The notes under the pieces are model-generated. The model had not been told where the DNA came from. It made no database searches and saw nothing but the letters and a program-made list of their open reading frames with translations. From the NCBI GenBank assembly GCA_021152555.1, contig JAGKVE010000056.1:1-14045 (forward strand): a stretch of 14,045 nt of DNA, in the 5' to 3' direction. Positions 1-6,124 of the stretch are shown in pieces. Position 1 is the stretch's first letter. Every line of letters starts with the position of its first letter. This DNA is from Bacteroidia bacterium (lineage in GTDB: Bacteria > Bacteroidota > Bacteroidia > Bacteroidales > Paludibacteraceae). The position numbers and the translations under genes were made by a program.

Positions 1-134
1 AGAAGTATTCTTCGCTGCAAGGGTACATGTTCGCGAAAGAGTATGAGAAGTTGGCGTAAGCCGCAGAGAAGTGGCTTACGCCAACTTCTCATACTCTTCG
101 CGAACATGTACCCTTGCAGCGAAGAATACTTCTT
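1..134. repeat. Near-perfect fold-back palindrome at the window edge
   Basis: Bases 1-62 are the reverse complement of about 73-133, separated by a 10-base loop (63-72). The arms differ by one base: AAA at about 37-39 in the left arm, against a two-base run in the right arm. The right arm is the 3' part of a minus-strand gene. A palindrome at the very end of a sequence, with one arm lying inside a coding region, is typical of a chimeric or fold-back read joined at a contig end. A real inverted duplication is possible but less likely. Confidence 0.9.
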
Positions 135-377
135 TTGGTTCGCAAACGCCTCCGCATAAGCGGTTTTCTGCTCCACGGTGAGAGCCTTCACAGCTGCACG
201 GGCTTGACGGAATTTCTCCTGACGAGCCAACTCCTCAGCGCTGAACGGTTTGGTTCGCGGGTTGCAGATTTTACCGGTGTACAAGGTCTTACCCTTTTTC
301 GCGAAATACACATCGCTGTGCTCACAGATCTTACCGCTGTAAGACTTCACCATCTCAATCGGTTCATACTTTGCCAT
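76..377 (-). CDS. Uncharacterised 100-residue protein, frameshifted in the fold-back arm
   Basis: The ATG at 377-375 opens a protein beginning MAKYEPIEMV. It is rich in Lys, Ala and Glu, with two short cysteine-containing segments (GKICEH near residue 16 and GKICNP near 35) and a probably helical second half (residues 46-80). As written, the frame is lost after residue 94 by a missing A near 97-99 and then runs on into the fold-back. The other arm of the palindrome carries the intact version, which ends FAKEYEKLA and then TAA, giving 100 residues. I therefore read the shift as a sequence error, not a decayed gene. I do not recognise the family. The gene is last in a minus-strand string of small genes after an HNH endonuclease, so a phage-like or mobile-element origin is plausible but not shown. 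Confidence 0.6.
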
Positions 378-422
378 AGTGATTTAGGTTTTTGGGGTTA
401 ATAAAATATTTTGTTAATTATC

Positions 423-443
423 ACGGCATTTTATGCCGTTTTT
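423..443 (+). other. Seven-base-pair hairpin followed by a T run
   Basis: ACGGCAT (423-429) and ATGCCGT (433-439) form a perfect stem with a TTT loop, followed by TTTT on the plus strand. In shape it is a plus-strand intrinsic terminator, but no plus-strand gene ends here. On the minus strand it lies in the leader of the 100-residue gene, about 45 bases upstream of its start, where it could be a leader hairpin. Confidence 0.5.
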
Positions 444-448
444 ATATC

Positions 449-516
449 ATTTCAAGTTCATTTCAACTTCGTTTCAAGTAGCAGACCTTACGCTGACCTT
501 GCGCTGCTCTTAGACT
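449..516. repeat. Two short tandem arrays with an 11-base period
   Basis: Three units, ATTTCAAGTTC, ATTTCAACTTC and GTTTCAAGTAG, occupy 449-481. After two bases, a second set, GACCTTACGCT, GACCTTGCGCT and the weaker GCTCTTAGACT, occupies 484-516. The period of 11 is close to one helical turn, so each set presents its motif on one face of the DNA. The arrays lie in the leader between the putative promoter at 550-557 and the gene starting at 377. They could be protein-binding sites or simple slippage products. Confidence 0.7.
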
Positions 517-549
517 ACTAAAACACCGCCTCTCAACTGAAAGACGGTG

Positions 550-557
550 CAAAGATA
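550..557 (-). promoter_or_regulatory. Possible -7 element for the 100-residue gene
   Basis: TATCTTTG followed by CACCG matches the Bacteroidota -7 box TAnnTTTG and its usual downstream context. At the expected distance (about 578-581) the sequence reads GAAC, not TTTG, so the -33 element is poor. An eight-base-pair stem (524-531 with 542-549) lies just downstream, around the predicted transcript start. The box would give a leader of about 165 bases. Confidence 0.4.
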
Positions 558-572
558 ATGTCAAAACCCCTT

Positions 573-863
573 TTAGTGTTCCTCGGAAAGTGAAAATTTT
601 GTCAGAAAATCGTATTTTTTCCGTTTTTTCGCTTCCTCGTAGAACCATTTTAGGATTTTAATTACTCGTTTCGGAGTGATACCATACTTCGTAGCCACAG
701 CTTCGCGTGCCTCATGTGCCGAAGCACCCTTATCCCTCGCAACAAAGTAATCATCCACCACAGCCTGATTCCTAACTTCAATCTCATGCCGTTTCTTCGA
801 CATCCGGAAGTCGTTTGGGTCTCGTACCAAATACGGTACGTCATACAATGGATATGCGCTCAT
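573..863 (-). CDS. Small uncharacterised protein with a possible helix-turn-helix
   Basis: This 96-residue, strongly charged protein starts at the ATG at 863, nine bases after the preceding gene's stop, so the two are almost certainly cotranscribed. The segment from about residue 48 to 75 (AHEAREAVATKYGITPKRV and on) reads as a helix, a turn with Gly-Ile-Thr, and a second helix rich in Lys and Arg. This is the pattern of small helix-turn-helix DNA-binding proteins. The tail is Lys-rich (EEAKKRKKYDF). I recognise no named family. Small phage or transposon regulators look like this, and its place in a string of small genes fits, but function is inferred only from the pattern. Confidence 0.6.
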   Translation of the reverse strand: MSAYPLYDVPYLVRDPNDFRMSKKRHEIEVRNQAVVDDYFVARDKGASAHEAREAVATKYGITPKRVIKILKWFYEEAKKRKKYDFLTKFSLSEEH

Positions 864-872
864 CGTTTTACA

Positions 873-1223
873 CTAATTAAAAGGTTTCAGATCTTCCATT
901 TCAAACGCTTCCGTGTCCAACTTGCTATAGACCCCGTAATGCTCTCCGTACTTGGCTATGAACAACTTTGTGTCGTTCGGCAGAGAAACATTCGCACCGT
1001 TGTAATTAAACGGCCTGGGCTTGCAATGAGAAATAGCAAAATACGGATTTTCTTCTATCTCCACGCCCTGTGCCTTTTGCCAAACAAAGGTTGCGTAGAT
1101 CTGCCGCTGTTTGGGTATCGGTATCGCACTCCACAGCCGTCTGCACGCTTCCTTTCGGTTGCCGAACAGCTGCTCATTAGGAGCCAGAAACGCCCAAATA
1201 ACCTCAAAAGAATCTTGTTTCAT
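873..1223 (-). CDS. Uncharacterised 116-residue protein
   Basis: The ATG at 1223 opens a protein with an N-terminal stretch (residues 20-58) rich in Arg, Lys and aromatic residues: a segment around CRRLWSAIP, then QRQIYATFVW. A middle part (61-80) is hydrophobic and aromatic, and the acidic C-terminus ends EDLKPFN. There is no signal peptide or membrane segment, so it is probably cytoplasmic. It ends nine bases before the next gene. A strong hairpin lies in the 108-base gap upstream. I do not recognise a family. The basic start would suit nucleic-acid binding, but there is no motif that proves it. Confidence 0.55.
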   Translation of the reverse strand: MKQDSFEVIWAFLAPNEQLFGNRKEACRRLWSAIPIPKQRQIYATFVWQKAQGVEIEENPYFAISHCKPRPFNYNGANVSLPNDTKLFIAKYGEHYGVYSKLDTEAFEMEDLKPFN

Positions 1224-1243
1224 AAAAATCTCTTTTAATCTCC

Positions 1244-1281
1244 TCCCCCTTGTCCCCTACAACGTGTGTAGAGGAGGGGGA
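1244..1281. other. Strong GC-rich hairpin between two minus-strand genes
   Basis: TCCCCCT (1244-1250) pairs with AGGGGGA (1275-1281), and the inner CTAC (1257-1260) pairs with GTAG (1268-1271). Two further C-G pairs and a small bulge lie between them. On the plus strand it is followed by T-rich sequence, but no plus-strand gene precedes it. On the minus strand it sits about 20 bases before the ATG at 1223. It could protect the message or partly terminate transcription. Confidence 0.55.
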
Positions 1282-1331
1282 AGATTTTCTTTTAATTTTC
1301 TTTTACGTCGCTTTTCTTTTATGCCTTTCTT

Positions 1332-1778
1332 TTAGTCAACGCAAACCACCGTGTACGTCACCTCATCCGGATCGATATTCGGGTGCGTCAACGGGAACGC
1401 ATCCTTGATGGCTTTCATATCTTTCGTCAGCTTGGCAGACTTGGCTTTCAGCACCTGCTGCTCGGCATTCTTCTGACGGAAGGTAACACCTTCTTCCATC
1501 GTGTATTTCTGCGGCTTACCAACGAAATCATTGGTTTCAGCCTTGCGCAACTCAAAGTGGTGACCGTCAAACAGGAACTTACCCTTGTCTTCGCCGTTCT
1601 GCTCAATGGCGCATACTTTCGCGTCCTCCACCGCCGCCGTTTCGAGTTCTTCGATACGCGTGTTTGCCGACGCAATGAGTTGCCGCAAAGCACGTGTCTC
1701 TTCCAATGCGCTTGCACCTAAAACTTCTGTTGTTCTAATAGCCTCCATAAGGGCTTGATTCATTTCTATACTTTTCAT
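1332..1778 (-). CDS. Uncharacterised 148-residue protein with a helical N-terminal half
   Basis: The ATG at 1778 opens a protein whose first 55 residues form a likely amphipathic or coiled helix (TRALRQLIASANTRIEELE). A short central part follows, with Gly, Phe and His around GKFLFDGHHFEL (residues 66-77). A second Lys-rich helix (about 102-126) precedes a short end, TYTVVCVD. There is no signal peptide. A start at Met6 is possible. Three palindromes lie in the 150-base gap upstream and no promoter is visible there, so it is probably read together with the HNH gene. I do not recognise the family. Its size and build would suit a small phage-type accessory or structural protein, which is a guess. 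Confidence 0.6.
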   Translation of the reverse strand: MKSIEMNQALMEAIRTTEVLGASALEETRALRQLIASANTRIEELETAAVEDAKVCAIEQNGEDKGKFLFDGHHFELRKAETNDFVGKPQKYTMEEGVTFRQKNAEQQVLKAKSAKLTKDMKAIKDAFPLTHPNIDPDEVTYTVVCVD

Positions 1779-1798
1779 AATTCTTCTATGTTTGTTGT

Positions 1799-1925
1799 GC
1801 GGGATTTAATCCCGCATTGTTTCGTTAATTGTCCCAGATATTATCCGGCGTTTCTTTGTTGTTTGTCCCGACATCTGATGTCGGCCTGCACGTGGCTGTC
1901 GAGTTCTCGGGGCTAATCCCCCGAG
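1799..1925. repeat. Three consecutive perfect palindromes in one intergenic gap
   Basis: GCGGGATTTAATCCCGC (1799-1815), CCGACATCTGATGTCGG (1868-1884) and CTCGGGG/CCCCGAG (1906-1912 with 1919-1925) each form seven- or eight-base-pair stems, the first two around a single base. The octamer GAGTTCTC flanks the third on both sides (1901-1908 and 1923-1930). The gap separates the HNH gene from the 148-residue gene. The sequences of the three stems differ, so they are not copies of one binding site. Confidence 0.75.
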
Positions 1926-1928
1926 TTC

Positions 1929-2474
1929 TCACTCTCCCTCGTAGCAATCCCCTGCTACGTTGTACGCATTGAACAGCGCAAGCAGCTCCTCTGACCGCAT
2001 ATTTCTCGGGTCTTTTGATGGATCATTGTCCTGCCGTGCCACCATCCGCCTTGCACGCAGAATGACAGCCCTTTTGCGGTTTTCTTCTGGTGTAACCACT
2101 TGCAGGTTCTCCAACCGCCAATCAAGGATATTGCCATTTAGATGATCAACTTCCCAACCTTCAGGGATAGGCCCCATCCATGCCAACGCCATCAGTTTGT
2201 GCGCGGCATAGTTCTTACCTGCATGTCCTAAATGCGGATACCTCTCACCAGAATGACAACCGCCTGGCTGTCGCCGACCATATGCCGGATGACCGATTAA
2301 ACCTGATACTTTCCTTTGAGACCAATTGTTGCCCTGTAAGACAAACACGCGTCCGTCTTGCGTACACCAAAACGGTGTCTTGTCAGCATGTGCGACCAAT
2401 GTCCCATCGGGCAGTTGCTTGGTCTCTGGAACAAACCCCTCTCGGGGGTAACCATAGAATTTTCTTGTTTCCAT
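1929..2474 (-). CDS. HNH endonuclease (HNH_3 type)
   Basis: This is a likely metal-dependent DNA-nicking or DNA-cutting enzyme of the HNH family. The core lies in the middle of the protein: AAHKLMALAW supplies the first His, then GWEVDHLNGN carries the Asp-His pair and Asn of the active site. LENLQVVTPEENRKRA is the typical end of the HNH_3 domain. The N-terminal part (residues 1-85 or so) is aromatic and Gly-rich and may bind DNA. I start at the ATG at 2474 (METRKFYGYP). The frame stays open upstream to a GTG at 2528, but that stretch (Gln, Asn, Ser) looks non-coding in character. Free-standing HNH_3 genes are common in phages and as homing endonucleases. With its promoter at 2593-2624, it probably leads the minus-strand string down to 76. 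Confidence 0.85.
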   Translation of the reverse strand: METRKFYGYPREGFVPETKQLPDGTLVAHADKTPFWCTQDGRVFVLQGNNWSQRKVSGLIGHPAYGRRQPGGCHSGERYPHLGHAGKNYAAHKLMALAWMGPIPEGWEVDHLNGNILDWRLENLQVVTPEENRKRAVILRARRMVARQDNDPSKDPRNMRSEELLALFNAYNVAGDCYEGE

Positions 2475-2592
2475 TTGCGAAATGTTTTGTGCTTGGCTTT
2501 GGTTGGAATGGCCATTCTCTGTGCGCACAAGTCGCCAAAACTTTCGCGGTTAATAATGTTGTTTTGCTTTCCCCTCAATCGGAAAAGCACCG

Positions 2593-2624
2593 CAAAATTA
2601 CTATATTAAAATCACTTGGTAAAA
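2593..2624 (-). promoter_or_regulatory. Promoter for the HNH gene string
   Basis: Read leftwards, TTTT (2624-2621), a 20-base spacer and TAATTTTG (2600-2593) fit the Bacteroidota promoter TTTG-N20-TAnnTTTG, with one mismatch in the -33 element. The predicted transcript starts near 2586, upstream of both possible starts of the HNH gene. Confidence 0.6.
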
Positions 2625-2654
2625 AGCCGACAATGACCATTGCCGACCATAAAG

Positions 2655-2680
2655 AAAAAAGCCGCTGAATAACAGCGACT
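2655..2680 (-). terminator. Intrinsic terminator of the ATPase operon
   Basis: On the minus strand GTCGCTG (2679-2673) pairs with CAGCGGC (2667-2661) around TTATT, followed directly by TTTTTT (2660-2655). It lies 67 bases beyond the stop of the last gene of the operon and just before the HNH promoter, so it separates the two units. Confidence 0.8.
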
Positions 2681-2746
2681 TATAAAGAAAATGAAGAAAA
2701 ATTCAAATACAAAAACCCGACAAGAAAAGCCGACATCAACCCGACA

Positions 2747-3619
2747 TTATTCGTCAGGCAAGAAAGCATTGATAGAATGTGCAAGCTTCGTTCGACGAAG
2801 TTTGTTTGGTTCTTGATATACCACACTACGTCCAAATAACTGGCAGAACTTCGGCAACCATTTGGTGAATCCTGTAGGTCGGCAGATGAAGATACTTTTG
2901 TGTTCGTAGATCGCTAATGCGTATCGCGCCCAATCGCCATCGGTTGCAGTCTCTTTCTCCGCGCGCATGAAACTAACCAAGAGTTTGCTCTCGTTCTTGT
3001 ATAGATATGCCAATGTGAAAACGGCTTTCAATTCGTCTTGTGTCGGCTTTTCAGTGGATGCACTCTCCGCATTGCGGCTTAGATCAATGAGAATACCTAT
3101 TTCGTCAGAAAGTAATTCGCATGACTGCATGTATTTATCCATGTAGTCATGCAGAGGCTTTTCTCCAATTATCTTCATCGCTTTTCCGCAACGACGTTTG
3201 AGCAGATTGTGGTAATCTGGATCGAAAGTATATAACCGCAAGTCAATCAGTGATAATGGAATGGTGTAAGTGGGTGGAGTGGTCAAAGCCAAGCAACATT
3301 CTACAGAATAAGCCACCAAACTAATAGCGTGTTGAACTTCGAGATTATTCTTGTCTAACCCCTTGTCGTTAAAATAGCGAATGGTGTCATCAATTAGCAT
3401 TGAGCATTTCTCTTTCAGTTGCGCTTTTGAAAGTCCTTTGAGAGTGTCCAATGAGTAAATGCAGTTATAAAAGAGTTCACCGGAAAAAATAGCAAACTCC
3501 TCTGCTTCTGTCATGATGGGCTTGCAGATAAACGCGAGGAAACGGAAGAGAATATGCTCTCCGTATTTATCTTCTACGGCTTGGTTTGGCTGCCGGTTCA
3601 GTAGTCTCGGACTTAACAT
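2747..3619 (-). CDS. Unrecognised protein, last gene of the ATPase operon
   Basis: From the ATG at 3619 the protein has 290 residues. It is mostly helical in appearance, with no signal peptide, and its short hydrophobic runs (for example around HAISLVAYSVECCLAL) look like buried helices, not membrane spans. Near the C-terminus are basic patches (EPNKLRRTKLAHS). The start is uncertain. An in-frame TTG lies at 3634, the chosen ATG overlaps the upstream gene by 53 bases, and another ATG at 3514 (MTEAEEFAIF) would give 255 residues and a 52-base gap. The overlap favours translational coupling with the 330-residue gene. I do not recognise the family. Pairing with another unknown behind an ATPase suggests that the two unknowns work together. 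Confidence 0.75.
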   Translation of the reverse strand: MLSPRLLNRQPNQAVEDKYGEHILFRFLAFICKPIMTEAEEFAIFSGELFYNCIYSLDTLKGLSKAQLKEKCSMLIDDTIRYFNDKGLDKNNLEVQHAISLVAYSVECCLALTTPPTYTIPLSLIDLRLYTFDPDYHNLLKRRCGKAMKIIGEKPLHDYMDKYMQSCELLSDEIGILIDLSRNAESASTEKPTQDELKAVFTLAYLYKNESKLLVSFMRAEKETATDGDWARYALAIYEHKSIFICRPTGFTKWLPKFCQLFGRSVVYQEPNKLRRTKLAHSINAFLPDE

Positions 3620-4559
3620 AATCTTGTGTTTCAAGCATTTCTTTTGTTATCTCTAACCAACGATCCAACGAGTGATGCTCACCAAAGAGATCAGGATCAT
3701 CCACATAATTCTGAAAATTCTCAATGATACGATCATCCACTCCGAATTGAGCTGTCACATCTGCTCCAAACCGATATACTCCATACGAAGCAAAATGTAC
3801 GTTTAATTCGTATTCCGGTTGCTCCATGCATATATCTGCCAACATCAGCATGTCCTCATGAACCTTGTCCAAATCTACCTCAGTATCATCCTTTGATTCT
3901 ACGACCATCATGCCGTTTGCATGGAGTTTGCGCATGATGTTGGAGATAATGGTAAGCGCTTTTCCTGACGATGGGTCTGCCGATTCTTGTGCTTCGCTGA
4001 AATCAAGGCTGATACGCTTTACTTTGTCGTGATGGCGTGCGCGTATCTCTGTCACGGCATCCCAGAAAGTCAACCCTTCGCGAACAAGTGGAGTCATCTC
4101 CATACGCAGGTCATATGCTGCAAACAAACGATTAAAGGTGTGTAGAACGACTTCCGCCAATCGCTCCGGTTTGTTAAAAGCCGCATTCTTCTGCAACGCA
4201 ATCAAGTTCTGTCCTTCTCGGTAGTCAATGATAACCGTGGCGAATGGATTATGAGGGTGTGTTATCTTGTGTTTCTTTTCAATGGTCGTCTTCTTTTTGT
4301 TCGCATCAATGGTCATCACTATGATATCTTCTCTATTGACAAGTATCTCATTATCAAATTCTTCTTGTACGTTCTTGTCATATGAACCATCCTTGCGCCG
4401 GAAGGTCTTCCATAATGATACCTCTTTCCCGGAGAAAACCTCTCGGAAAAGTTCTTCTTGCTCGGCATATTCAGGTTTGGCTTCTAAATCAGGAAAATCC
4501 AACTCCGCCTGCCGCGCAAGATGTTTTATCTCAAATGAATAAAACGCAAATACTGCCAT
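3567..4559 (-). CDS. Unrecognised 330-residue protein, middle gene of the ATPase operon
   Basis: The ATG at 4559 lies 24 bases after the ATPase stop. The protein begins MAVFAFYSFEIKH, a beta-strand-like start without a signal peptide. It continues with a charged region, a segment of alternating hydrophobic residues around ATVIIDYREGQNLIAL (about residue 107-122) and a mixed helical and strand C-terminal half, and ends in a basic tail (PSRRR). The layout, with an early short strand and a central strand pair, recalls large uncharacterised families found beside phage-resistance genes (DUF4747 came to mind), but I see no motif that settles it. It is probably cytoplasmic and coupled to the overlapping downstream gene. 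No catalytic residues can be named. Confidence 0.8.
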   Translation of the reverse strand: MAVFAFYSFEIKHLARQAELDFPDLEAKPEYAEQEELFREVFSGKEVSLWKTFRRKDGSYDKNVQEEFDNEILVNREDIIVMTIDANKKKTTIEKKHKITHPHNPFATVIIDYREGQNLIALQKNAAFNKPERLAEVVLHTFNRLFAAYDLRMEMTPLVREGLTFWDAVTEIRARHHDKVKRISLDFSEAQESADPSSGKALTIISNIMRKLHANGMMVVESKDDTEVDLDKVHEDMLMLADICMEQPEYELNVHFASYGVYRFGADVTAQFGVDDRIIENFQNYVDDPDLFGEHHSLDRWLEITKEMLETQDYVKSETTEPAAKPSRRR

Positions 4560-4583
4560 GGTCTGAACAGGTTAAATGTGATG

Positions 4584-5933
4584 TTATAAAAGCGGTGTCA
4601 TGTACAACGGCAGATAAGTCACTCCGTCTTTAATCTCCAAATCTTTAGTGTGTAATACGATAGGGTTCGTGACGTATTGCCCGAACTTATTCAAGCACTT
4701 ATTCAATGAAGACAACGAATACCGCGGCGTGGATTTGACTTCAATCGGCCAGATGTTCTTACGCGAGGTGATTGCCGGTTTGCTAATGAGGAAATCAATC
4801 TCCATTGTATTGGAAGAATCGACATCATCATATTGGTAGAAATAATAGAGTTTGTGTCCTGCCGCCAATAACATCTGCGCAACCACATTCTCCATGACAT
4901 ATCCGAGGTTCACTTCCAGTTTGCCGTGCAGGATACGTTCGTACACCTCTGCCGGCATTTGGCCTTGCTCGTCAAAAGCGAGGCTGAGGAACAGACCCGT
5001 ATCGGCCATGTAACATTTAAGTGTTGTGCGCTCTGTATTCATGCCCAAACCGATATTCGGTGCAAACGTGTTATAGCAGATATTGACGATACGCGAATCG
5101 CGCAACCAGAAGAACGAACTCTCGTAATGACTGTAGCGTGCGTTCTCGTTCAGATCGGCTAACATAAACCGAGTACCTTGTTTCTGCAACTGTGATGGTA
5201 TGGCTTCAAACACAGCAGCCGCCTTGGCTTCTCCACCGGTGGCGTATTTCTGTATATCGTCTCGATAAAGAGCAATGATGTTTTGCTTCACTTTCTCCGT
5301 TTGACGGAAATCTTTCGTATCTACATACGTCTGAATCACCTGCGGCATACCACCTAACAGCATATATAGACGGAACATATCCATCGCTTTCCTATGAATC
5401 GAACCCAATGGAGTTTTCTTAGTATAGCAAGCACGTATAAACGGCATCAGCATCTCATTGCCCATCGCCCAAAGGAATTCCTCAAAGTCCATCGGGTACA
5501 TCGGCAAGCGTTGCTCCTCCGATGGGATGACAATGTCCTTTACATTCTTATGAATACTGATGAGCGAACCTGTCTCGATATAATCGTACCGACCATCAGC
5601 AACCAAGTATTTGATGAGCGCACGTGCAGGCGGATATTGTTGTACCTCGTCAAATATAATCAGTGACTTGCGCTTCTTCAGTTGTACGTTATAATGAAGT
5701 GATAACATCTGGAAGAGCATATCCAAACGGGTGGAGTAGTTTTCAAATAGTGCAATCACTTCTGCATCGGCATGGTTAAAGTCGATGAGGATATAACTGT
5801 CATATTCGTTTCGGGCAAACTCCTCTACGATATAACTCTTACCGATACGGCGTGCACCTTCTATTAACAAGGCACTTTTGCCTTTTTCTGTTTGTTTCCA
5901 CTCGACTAGTTGCGAGTAAATCTTACGCTTCAT
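4584..5933 (-). CDS. AAA_14/DUF4143 family ATPase
   Basis: This 449-residue protein has a P-loop ATPase domain at the N-terminus. The Walker A motif GARRIGKS is at residues 26-33, Walker B LIIFDE at 91-96 and a sensor-like segment ETGSLIS at 120-126. A middle helical linker precedes the C-terminal DUF4143-type domain, which carries Glu347 (YVMENVVAQ), MEID (377-380) and IEVKS (397-401). The E...D...ExK spacing resembles a PD-(D/E)xK nuclease core, as is usual in this family. The length is typical and the key residues are present. Family members are common, variable accessory genes of Bacteroidota and archaea, and their exact role is not settled. It is the first gene of a unit of three, with a consensus promoter about 95 bases upstream. 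Confidence 0.92.
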   Translation of the reverse strand: MKRKIYSQLVEWKQTEKGKSALLIEGARRIGKSYIVEEFARNEYDSYILIDFNHADAEVIALFENYSTRLDMLFQMLSLHYNVQLKKRKSLIIFDEVQQYPPARALIKYLVADGRYDYIETGSLISIHKNVKDIVIPSEEQRLPMYPMDFEEFLWAMGNEMLMPFIRACYTKKTPLGSIHRKAMDMFRLYMLLGGMPQVIQTYVDTKDFRQTEKVKQNIIALYRDDIQKYATGGEAKAAAVFEAIPSQLQKQGTRFMLADLNENARYSHYESSFFWLRDSRIVNICYNTFAPNIGLGMNTERTTLKCYMADTGLFLSLAFDEQGQMPAEVYERILHGKLEVNLGYVMENVVAQMLLAAGHKLYYFYQYDDVDSSNTMEIDFLISKPAITSRKNIWPIEVKSTPRYSLSSLNKCLNKFGQYVTNPIVLHTKDLEIKDGVTYLPLYMTPLL

Positions 5934-5948
5934 ACAGAGTTGTTTTTT

Positions 5949-6024
5949 ACGTTTCTGATTGTTTGTACTTATACGTTCTGCACGTTTCCGGTTCTTATTA
6001 ATAATTCGCTTTTCACGTTTCCGG
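5949..6024. repeat. Repeated ACGTTTC motif in the ATPase leader
   Basis: CACGTTTCCGG occurs exactly twice (5981-5991 and 6014-6024, 33 bases apart). Related ACGTTTCTG (5949-5957) and ACGTTCTG (5973-5980) lie nearer the gene. All are between the promoter and the ATPase start codon, so they could be operators or leader RNA sites. Confidence 0.6.
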
Positions 6025-6027
6025 CTG

Positions 6028-6059
6028 CAAAGTTACACTTTTTCTTTGATATATGCAAA
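6028..6059 (-). promoter_or_regulatory. Promoter of the ATPase operon
   Basis: Read leftwards, TTTG (6059-6056), exactly 20 bases, then TAACTTTG (6035-6028) match the Bacteroidota sigma factor consensus perfectly. The leader to the start codon at 5933 is about 90 bases and holds the ACGTTTC repeats. Confidence 0.85.
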
Positions 6060-6068
6060 TAAAAATGC

Positions 6069-6086
6069 GAGAAAATAATATTTCTC
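6069..6086 (-). terminator. Weak terminator after the kinase gene
   Basis: On the minus strand GAGAAA (6086-6081) and TTTCTC (6074-6069) can pair, followed by GCATTTTTATTT. The stem is AT-rich and the T run is interrupted. It overlaps the approach to the ATPase promoter, so some read-through from the kinase operon is likely. Confidence 0.4.
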
Positions 6087-6124
6087 ACAAATTTACCATC
6101 ACATTTCCCCATTGGTTGAGGCTT

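Noticed and set aside
4584..6059. Retron, CRISPR or transposase locus
   Set aside because: No reverse transcriptase, spacer-repeat array or DDE/Tyr transposase motif is present anywhere in the window.
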